Assembly: GCA_026260175.1 (NCBI GenBank)
Contig: JAKCWW010007495.1
Location: 3,840 to 28,828 of the forward strand
DNA from: Reticulitermes lucifugus
Taxonomy: Eukaryota; Arthropoda; Insecta; Blattodea; Rhinotermitidae
Length of the DNA stretch: 24,989 nt
Reading direction: 5' to 3'
Of this stretch, positions 18,401 to 24,989 are shown one piece after another. Each line of letters starts with the position of its first letter. Positions within the stretch are counted from its first letter, which is position 1. The notes under the pieces are model-generated. The model did not search any database. It was not told where the DNA came from and was given only the letters and a program-made list of their open reading frames with translations. Made by a program: the position numbers and the translations under genes.

Positions 18401-20477
18401 CATTATGTACACACTGACAGGAAATTAGGTCTGCATATTTACGCTGAATTAAAACCACAGGTATTACAATTCTTTGTCTGAACATGCATTTCACGGTCTA
18501 CCGGAAACACATACCTTACGATGAAATTCAAGCAACACTGACGATGGTTGCGGTAATGCGAATAATGCGTTAATATCAGTTCTGTTGTGCACTCCGTGAA
18601 TTGATGTGGCGGGGGGTTCATGAAACGCCCATATTACGGTGTGCTCTTTGCACGTAATTCATAGAATTAGAGGTTGACGGTAAAGCTTCGTCTGACCTCC
18701 CTACCATTTCTGTGCCATTCGGCATGCGTCACCTCCGACATTATGCAGTTCGATTAAATATTTTATTGAGGATCTTCATTAAACATCTTTGGGAGAATAT
18801 AATTATGGCGCTTAGTGTTTCAATGTAACTCTTATTTTATGGGAAGTAGAGCTCGACATTTGTAGATCTGTAAGAAAAGGCTCTTCGTAGGAAATTATTC
18901 GTACACCACACAACGTAAACCGCAGGAAGACACCATTGTTATCTTCAGTTTCATTTGAAACATGTTTTACGGACTGGAAAATTTTAAAAAACACAAGGCT
19001 ATTCAGTGCCATTAATTTTGCGGTAACAGGTGTGTATCTATATAAAAGTGTGTCTACAATAAAAGAACACTGAGAATAACGACACTAACAAAATCGCTAA
19101 GATGGCCTATCGAAATTATGTGCTAGTGTCAGCAGAATTCACTTTTATTTCCACGTTTTTTTGTGGGATAGCCTCTGTAGGCACGTCCGGGCGTGAGTGT
19201 GTGTGTGCTTAACACATCAAATCAAAATATGGCAAGTTTAATCATTGGAAATAAACTTTATCAAAATAATATTTAAAAATTATATTCCTATCTCCATTTA
19301 AAAATGAATCAGTTAATGCTGTTTCGAGAAATAACAACTCTTTACTCTGTGACTCGTACGAAATACGACAGTACACTCTGTAAGTGTTCTTCATCAGATA
19401 TTATCAGCATGGTTACATCAAGAATAATGAGATGAAGCAGGCAGGTATTCCGCATGTGAAGTGATAAATTTACAAAACTTCTGGTTGAGAACTCCGAGGC
19501 TTAGATGTAAGTGTAGTTATAAAAAGGATTTTAAATAAATAGATCAATACGAAGTGAACTAATCTGGATAAGAACAGAGGCCAGTGCTCGACTCCAATTT
19601 ATTCGTTGTTGAATTTTCGGATACAATAAAAGGTGTGTAATTTTTTACTAGCCGCTGGATTATTAGATCCTGAGGCAGGACCCTGCGTTACAAAGTGTGT
19701 GAATGACTGATTTAGTTGTTAGTTCAGTTAGAAAGATGCTGTTTCCTAGGATGTTCCACCGTTGGTGTGGAGGCAGCAGGTTTCTTCAAGACGTTGGTTA
19801 ACTTCCATCAAACTGCAAGGTGTCATATCTCAGAAGTCAATCTTCATAGTCACTGCCATTATGACCTAAAATCTCAGTTAATTAGTTAGTTAGTTTGTTT
19901 GTTTGTGGGTTGTTGCACTATGAAATGAGGAGTTGACGGTATCGTGAGTTGATGGTTACATTAATAAACAACAAGAATGCCTGCATGCTGCATAGCCGGC
20001 CATGTTTTTGGCTGCTGTCTGACCAGCAGCAGCAGGCTGGTAGGTGAAGACAAAGGCTCCGGGGTTCTTATGTAGAGGGGAGGAGATGAGATAAGGTCTG
20101 CTTCAGCAATATCGACTTCAAAATTCCAATATTTGATGTATGTAATACGTTCATTCGTAGACTATATACAGAGTTCTTGCATTATTGAAACTCATATCAA
20201 ATTCGCATCGCATTTTAAATGTCAGCTTACTGACGCAAGGAATGAAAACCCGGTTCTGACGTAAATGTTAAGGTAAGACGATATTTTGAACTGCAGATGA
20301 ACTGTCAGTTTCTTACTCTTCGTATTTTTAGAATATTCGTGCTTCCCAATGTTGACGTACAGCGTCTTGGAATTCTTGTGAGCCAGTTGTACGCTAAACA
20401 ATTAATTCACGAATCACCGAAGTAGGTAAACTAGTAAGTCACGTAATTCCATTGTAATATAACTCGAAGTATCGTAA
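15433..20477. other. Long anonymous AT-rich stretch
   Basis: About 5 kb without a recognisable element or gene. The longest ORF is 119 codons on the minus strand at 16596-16955, Ser-rich with no known domain. The opposite strand of the same DNA has a short NLDGTVWGPYRMAGF-like string that I could not place. Minor features are a GTTA/GTTT tetranucleotide run at about 19878-19905, a short GT run near 19195-19206, and a CAGCAG-rich GC patch at about 19995-20080. A CTGATGA plus 5-bp hairpin on the minus strand near 19330-19400 lacks the GAA that follows in the hammerhead-like motifs. Confidence 0.5.
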
Positions 20478-20559
20478 TTGCGATTCCGTAGGCCGCAATT
20501 AAACTCCATCCTGAAATATCTGGATAGAAATTATAGGATTTCTGAGATCTGGCTTAATA

Positions 20560-20890
20560 TTATCTTCATTGCCTTTCCTGCTTCGTCCCTTACTTGTCTC
20601 ATCGTAGCAGTTGTTCTTTTTATTCGTACTTTTTTCGTCCTTTTCCTGTTGTTCTTCATCGTCTTCCCTCTTCACCTTCATCATTATTTATTTCTAATTA
20701 TCATTTGGGTTTTTCTTTATCATTCGTGATGTTTTACATTTCCTTCATCACTTTTATTGCCTTATGTCTGTTCTTTCTAATTCTTCTTCTAATCTTCATC
20801 ATTGTTACCGTAATCATCAGCATTATCTTCGTCTTCTGTGTCTGCTTCTTGTCTTCAATCGTCTTGTGTGTCTTCGCTCTTGTCTGCATA
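20560..20890. repeat. Long pyrimidine-rich low-complexity tract
   Basis: The plus strand is strongly T/C-rich over more than 300 bp, built of degenerate TTC, ATC and TCTTC-like units (TTCTTCTTCTAATCTTCATC-type strings). Overlapping ORFs of 83, 101 and 73 codons translate to Phe/Ser/Leu/Val-rich peptides with transmembrane-like appearance, produced by base composition. The structure looks like an old expanded trinucleotide array. Confidence 0.7.
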
Positions 20891-21210
20891 GTGGATTAAG
20901 CCGGGCGTCTCAAACTCAAATCGTATGTGGTTCAAAGGAATATTTTTTAAAATTTAAGGCAAACCGCACGTCATTTAAGCAGTGAAGGGGTAATTTATTT
21001 AAAATTAAAAGCACAATTAAAAATATTCCAATACTTCCAGTAACAGCATTGAACATTATTGAATTTGGTGTCTTGCTGCCTTTTTACGTATTTGCTAATA
21101 TGTTACACGTCACCATCCAGAGGTAGCAAACCCCTTTGAGCCTTAAGGTCCGTGACGAAAAATATTTTTTATTCTCGAAATTAAGCAATTCTTCGACACT
21201 GAGCAGGCCC
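20891..21210. other. Anonymous AT-rich DNA
   Basis: Nothing recognisable before the SINE. Confidence 0.5.
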
Positions 21211-21223
21211 ACATTCTATAATT
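21211..21223. repeat. TSD, left, of SINE copy D
   Basis: ACATTCTATAATT is repeated exactly at 21454-21466. Confidence 0.92.
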
Positions 21224-21453
21224 TTGTTGTCTGTGGCTCAACAACCCTATTCGGGCCTAGGCTTCCTCATTGTTAAGGTTTTCGAGGTCACACACAGACA
21301 CACCACACTCGGTAGGACTCCTCTGGAAGAGGGATCGGCCCGTCGCAGAGACCTCTACCTGACAACTCACAACACTCACAAGAGACAAACATCCGTGCAC
21401 CCGGCGGGATTCAAACCCACAATGCCAGCAAGTGAGCGGCCACTGGGATCGGT
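21224..21453 (-). mobile_element. tRNA-derived SINE family 1, copy D
   Basis: The minus strand opens ACCGATCCCAGTGG, then jumps straight to CCGCTCACTTGCTGGCATTG. About 27 bp present in copy A (the rest of the A-box and the GGTCTAAGGCG stretch) are absent. The B-box is GGTTTGAATCC (one change). The body (CAGGTAGAGGTCTCTGCGAC, GAGGAGTCCTACCGAGTGTG) and tail (GCCTAGGCCCGAATAGGGTT, then GTTGAGCCAC) are intact. A perfect 13-bp TSD marks a recent insertion. Two ORFs of 89 and 66 codons crossing it are read-through. Confidence 0.9.
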
Positions 21454-21466
21454 ACATTCTATAATT
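21454..21466. repeat. TSD, right, of SINE copy D
   Basis: Exact second copy of ACATTCTATAATT. Confidence 0.92.
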
Positions 21467-23339
21467 GGAACGGGATTATTGAGAGTCCTATGAGAATGAA
21501 ATGGTTGACTACGTGTTTAGGACAGAAATATCTAGCATTTTACTTGCAAACAAACGCTTTCTCTTTTCCTAGGTCGCCTTCAACTCTAAGTAACACTTCT
21601 ACTTGTGTATATAATTATTTTCAACCACTGAAGAAAGTAATATTTAAATACATATGTTAGAGCAGTGTGTTCAGAACATGCACAAAATATAAATTCCAAG
21701 ACTGGAACGGGACTTTGAAGCAGCTGAAATCTGGTCATTCCTGGATACTTTGCATTATTCTTATTGAAGTTTGGTCCAGTTCGTCAGTAATAACTACCAC
21801 TTTGCGTGAAAGGATAAATGCATATTCATAAGTCTTATGTAAAATCGTCCCACTTAGTACTTAACAGGTTATGAAGAAGCATAGGAGACGTAAATGTTAA
21901 TATTCAGTAACTACGGTCTGAGTATTGTCATTAGATAGACATAAGTATTCAGCTTCAAGTTGCGGCCGACTTCACCACCGCAGAAACTGTGTTTCTTCCT
22001 TTCCTGTGTTACCGTTCGGCCGAGAGATTGGCTTTACCCCTGACATATACTGGACTAAGCGTCAGGCAGATAAATAGGTAACCGTAAAAGACTTTATGCT
22101 AAATATGTCATCATATATCTCTCCTCTCTATGTAGCACAGCATTTCTTGAGAAGACAATAATAGCTGAAACAATGCCGTTACTTTCTCACTTGGCCGTGA
22201 CGTTAACTTATTGCTAACACAAATGTCTTTCAACAAAGCTAATCTCACTCCAGTCTTCACATTGAGAGGGCCACAATTATTTTTCTTGATTCCGCTAAAC
22301 GTATATCATGCAATATTTTCTTACATCACTAACAGTTCCTAAGAAAGTACGATTTGATCGCAAATATGGTAGAGTCGGGCTATTCTTATCAGTTCAAATT
22401 CAAGCACAGGAAATCACTAATAAGAATAACATTTATTTTGATTCTGAAATGCCATAAGGGAAGACAGACATTAGAGTGAAACTGTAAGAAACAGTATTGG
22501 TTTAAAAATATTTAGTGTTTATGTACAATTACACTTAAAGATAAAGTGGCGTCATTGGCGTCACAACAAAAAGGTAGGGGTAATTGGGGTTTCCAGGAGA
22601 GGGAATTCCGATCATAGATATTTTCCACAAATTAACTGCTTGTGTTCCAACACCTACATATCTGGCACTTAATATAAACACCACTGCTGGGGTACTGGCC
22701 CCACTTTACTTCAAAATACACAAAAAGGAACATCTTCATCAATATCGACCTCTTTTTTTCTACGTTGGAACAGTCCGCTTAAAAGAAAGCCTGCTTATCT
22801 TCGCCATGTTGCTCCTATTTCGATCTTTTGGGAAATTATCTCTTTCCATTCTTCAGTCTCATTATCCTGCTCCATAAAGAGATGAAGATCTTTCCAAAAT
22901 AGGACTTCGTAATGGATGTATTTGGGTGGTGGTGAGTACATGCAATTGCATCCTCGTGGAAAAACATTTTTAGTGGCCTAAAGAGATTGCGGTTCATATG
23001 TTGGAATATATGGTTCTTGTGAGGAGGCAAAGACAGTAACTCGATATTGTTTTCACATCAGGAATTCAATCACAGCTTTAAGCAGTGAGACACAAGACGA
23101 TTTAGGATAAGCAGACGTTTTCCAGGAGATTTAACTTTCTTAACGCGTTCAAGCTACTTCAAAAAAATCCTCATTAGTACAGCCGGAATCTTATATGTAC
23201 GCTACGCATAGAGCTATCAAATCATCTTCCTATGTTTCTCTGAATGTAGCAGTTTTGAATATCACAAATAGTGCAATGTATACACTCCTGGCACCAAAAT
23301 AGGCAACCAGTGTACATTTTAACCACACTCAGCGCTAGT
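21467..23339. other. Anonymous AT-rich DNA
   Basis: A 97-codon plus-strand ORF at 22584-22877 and a 64-codon minus-strand ORF at 22836-23030 are not recognised. No element boundaries were seen. Confidence 0.5.
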
Positions 23340-23350
23340 AAGTTTGATTA
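23340..23350. repeat. Candidate TSD, left, of palindromic element 2
   Basis: AAGTTTGATTA is repeated exactly at 23908-23918. Confidence 0.6.
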
Positions 23351-23459
23351 AATTTTATATTATTTATACCGTGCCTTGTCACTAATCAAACACAAATACT
23401 CAACCAACAAATGCACTTTTATTATTTTTAGATATTATAAATTACAATCTCTGTAAGCT

Positions 23460-23504
23460 AGTACAACATGTTTCGATCCCCTCCTGGGATTATCATCGGG
23501 GACT
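23460..23504 (-). ncRNA. Hammerhead-ribozyme-like motif 5a (left arm)
   Basis: On the minus strand: AGUCC (23504-23500); core CCGAUGA (one change from CUGAUGA); UA; stem II AUCCC/GGGAU around a short G-rich loop; C; GAA; palindrome ACAUGU; U; then GUACU (23464-23460), which pairs with AGUCC except for one mismatch. It is slightly more decayed than its partner arm in the core and stem I. Confidence 0.5.
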
Positions 23505-23785
23505 CTTGTGAGAGGATGAATTACACAAACAAAAGTAACAATACAAGTACATGCTAAAAATATAAAATGTATAAAAGGTTATTAAATTGTAGACGACCTT
23601 TCGTGGTGGATCCCTGGTCTACTGAAAATTAATGTTAACTTAACTCTTTTTAACATTAATTTGCAGTAGACCAGGGATCCACCACGAAAGGTCGCCTACA
23701 ATTTAATCATCTGTTATACATTTTAACATTTTTAGCATGTACTTATATTGTTAATTTCTGTTTGTGTAATTCATCCTCTCACAAG

Positions 23786-23830
23786 AGTCCCTGATGATAA
23801 ACCCAGGAGGGGATCGAAACATGTTGGACT
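23786..23830 (+). ncRNA. Hammerhead-ribozyme-like motif 5b (right arm)
   Basis: The parts are: AGUCC (23786-23790); perfect core CUGAUGA (23791-23797); a UAAACCC...GGGGAUC stem II region with one mismatch relative to arm 5a; GAA (23816-23818); palindrome ACAUGU (23819-23824); U (23825); and GGACU (23826-23830), which pairs with AGUCC over all 5 bp. This is the longest stem I of the set. Confidence 0.55.
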
Positions 23831-23907
23831 AGTTTACAGAGATTGTAATATATAATACATAAAAAATAATAAGAATACGTTTGTTGGTTGAGTATTGTTT
23901 GTTTGAT

Positions 23908-23918
23908 AAGTTTGATTA
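23908..23918. repeat. Candidate TSD, right, of palindromic element 2
   Basis: Exact second copy of AAGTTTGATTA. Confidence 0.6.
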
Positions 23919-24006
23919 CTTCTCTTTCTCTTCTTCTTTTCTTACTGTTTTCGGTGGTTTGTTTATCCAAGGGACCTCTCTTTCACCTGCGTTAGGATAT
24001 ATATTG

Positions 24007-24022
24007 TTTGTGGTTTCTCAGC
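24007..24022. repeat. TSD, left, of SINE family 2
   Basis: TTTGTGGTTTCTCAGC matches TTTGTGATTTTTCAGC at 24310-24325 at 14 of 16 positions. Confidence 0.75.
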
Positions 24023-24309
24023 ATGGGCCGTGATAGCTCAGTCGGTATAGCGATTCGCTACGGGCTGGACGGTTTGGAGATCGAATCCCGATGGGGCGAG
24101 ATTTTCCGCATCCATCCACACCGGTCCTGGGATCCACCCAGCCTTCTTACAATGGGTGCGGGTTCTCTTTCCCGGGGGTAAATCGGCCGGGACGTGGCGT
24201 TGATCTCCCATTCCCATCTAGCGCCGAGGTTAAAGAAAGAGTAGAGCTATACCTCTACTCCCCGTCCGGGCCCTCATGGCCTGTTCTATGATGAATTTTA
24301 CGTTTGAAC
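24023..24309 (+). mobile_element. tRNA-derived SINE family 2
   Basis: The head GGGCCGTGATAGCTCAGTCG, then GTATAGCG is strongly tRNA-like, with A-box TGATAGCTCAGTCGG (24031-24045) and B-box AGATCGAATCC (24078-24088). The body is GC-rich (CCGGTCCTGGGATCCACCCA, CCCGGGGGTAAATCGGCCGG) and includes a short hairpin AGTAGAG/CTCTACT (24240-24259). The tail is AT-rich without a clear poly(A). About 287 bp lie between 14/16-matching direct repeats, so the copy is complete and moderately old. The 66-codon ORF at 24091-24291 is read-through. The sequence is unrelated to SINE family 1. Confidence 0.88.
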
Positions 24310-24325
24310 TTTGTGATTTTTCAGC
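24310..24325. repeat. TSD, right, of SINE family 2
   Basis: TTTGTGATTTTTCAGC, partner of 24007-24022. Confidence 0.75.
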
Positions 24326-24861
24326 GAATCCGAAATCTGCAAACATTTTAAACTAAATCGTGTAAAAATTATGAACAACGCTTTTATTCACTGCTGCAGC
24401 CATTGCTTTAGATTGTCCTTCACGTGCCCTCAGAAATAACTTAGGACTTGTATTTATAAAATTATTGGACGAGTCCTTGTCTGCCAATTTGTCAGTATTA
24501 TTTCAAGGAACACTGATTCCTTGTCTGTCCACAAAAATGCAATCTGCTCTGCGTTATTACAGAGGTGTCAGAACACAACCTCTTTTTGCGAGGGTTAGCA
24601 GCCTCGTACATAATCCTTTTTCGATGTCAGCACCCAGTACATTTGGATGCCCTGCATTCATCAGATTAATGTCCTCACATGCGCCTGATGTATATCTAAG
24701 ACGGATTTTAGGAATCAGATTTCGAAGCGTTGTGTGTGGCACTTTGAAAATCAGCAGCTGTTCTAATCCCTACATTTCCAAATTTTACACTCATATCCTT
24801 TGACATCGTCTCTTTTGACCATTTGAGACTGGGACTTTTCCTTTTATAAGTTCTGACCACC
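24326..24861. other. Anonymous DNA with a 112-codon ORF
   Basis: The plus-strand ORF at 24465-24803 (112 codons) has no recognisable domain. A 61-codon ORF lies opposite it. Neither shows coding evidence beyond openness. Confidence 0.35.
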
Positions 24862-24989
24862 TACAGGGTGGGCGAGAAGTCACCGTACACCCAGACAATA
24901 CGCACCTCAGACTCAATTTACGTTTACACAGCACAGCACGCACTACAATGTAAAATGGTAGTTTGGCAACAGTGACCAAGATAGTGCAT
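24862..24989 (+). mobile_element. Possible DNA-transposon terminus running off the window
   Basis: TACAGGGTGGGCGAGAAGTC, then ACCGTACACCC begins with TA plus CAGGGTG, the same terminal style as the intact right TIR of the MITE at 5888-6124 (TACAGGGTGTTTCATG) and of many Tc1/mariner-type elements. The internal sequence differs from that MITE. The other end is outside the window, so the assignment is tentative. Confidence 0.35.

Larger units (their letters stand above)
23351..23907. mobile_element. Palindromic element 2 (Penelope-like, inverted terminal repeats)
   Basis: Two arms of about 255 bp (left roughly 23384-23638, right 23650-23907) are inverted copies with scattered mismatches around a loop of about 11 bp. 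Near the centre CAGTAGACCAGGGATCCACC faces its complement almost perfectly. Each arm carries a hammerhead-like motif pointing outward. A non-palindromic AT-rich tail of about 33 bp lies only on the left, and an 11-bp direct repeat bounds the whole. The arm sequence is unrelated to palindromic element 1, but the order TSD, arm, arm, one-sided tail, TSD is the same. It has no ORF of its own (the 63-codon ORF at 23779-23970 is incidental). Confidence 0.65.

Noticed and set aside
19330-19400. Minus-strand CTGATGA followed by the hairpin ACACT/AGTGT
   Set aside because: Stem II-like pairing exists, but no GAA follows it and no stem I partner was found. At most a vestige.
20478-20985. Hydrophobic ORFs resembling membrane proteins
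   Set aside because: They are produced by the pyrimidine-rich tract, which gives Phe/Leu/Ser/Val codons in every frame.
24026-24098. Functional tRNA gene
   Set aside because: A- and B-boxes are good, but the acceptor stem does not close and the unit continues into a TSD-flanked SINE body.
1-24989. Prokaryotic features such as operons, ribosome binding sites, CRISPR arrays or phage genes
   Set aside because: Coding density is near zero and the content is typical of animal transposable elements. No spaced direct-repeat array was found.

Overview
The window looks like ordinary non-coding nuclear DNA from a large insect genome. It is AT-rich, full of short microsatellites, and has no ORF longer than about 170 codons and no recognisable host exon. 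It carries many decayed or non-autonomous transposable elements. Several repeats (two tRNA-derived SINE families, a LINE 3' end reading ...TGRRGRRRKQ..., and hairpins followed by GAAACGTC) resemble, from memory, repeats of cockroach/termite genomes, so Blattodea is my best guess. No search was run. The window could be intergenic or lie inside a long intron. No host gene, rRNA, functional tRNA or CRISPR array is supported.

Layout. 1-147: fragment of an interspersed repeat ending in a (TTA)n tract. 389-431: hammerhead-like hairpin. 2188-2228: second hammerhead-like hairpin, minus strand. 2275-2558: SINE family 1, copy A. 3719-3892: 138-bp element with an 18-bp target-site duplication (TSD) and a third hairpin. 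4622-4861: repeat with a Pol III B-box. 5854-6124: (TA)18 tract with a MITE beside it. 6777-7072: palindromic element with one hairpin in each arm. 9548-9753, 10895-11144 and 21211-21466: SINE family 1 copies B, C and D. 12261-12322 and 13610-13700: tRNA-like heads. 13711-14613: internally deleted mariner. 15029-15115: second copy of the 138-bp element, truncated. 15190-15432: severely 5'-truncated LINE with a TSD. 23340-23918: large palindromic element with one hairpin in each arm. 24007-24325: SINE family 2. 24862 to the end: possible terminus of a DNA transposon running off the window. The rest is anonymous AT-rich DNA.

The most interesting signal is a small RNA-like architecture seen seven times in five unrelated sequence contexts: short stem I, a core like CUGAUGA, a 5-bp stem II, GAA, a short palindrome (ACGU, ACAUGU or ACAUAUGU), one nucleotide, then the partner strand of stem I. 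Stem I differs in each family, yet the two strands remain complementary. That is the order of parts of a hammerhead ribozyme with a minimal stem III, a type known from Penelope-like retroelements. Two carriers are TSD-flanked inverted repeats with a one-sided tail of about 30 bp, which fits non-autonomous Penelope-like insertions with inverted terminal repeats. Every copy has at least one extra nucleotide between the core and stem II, so self-cleavage is unproven.
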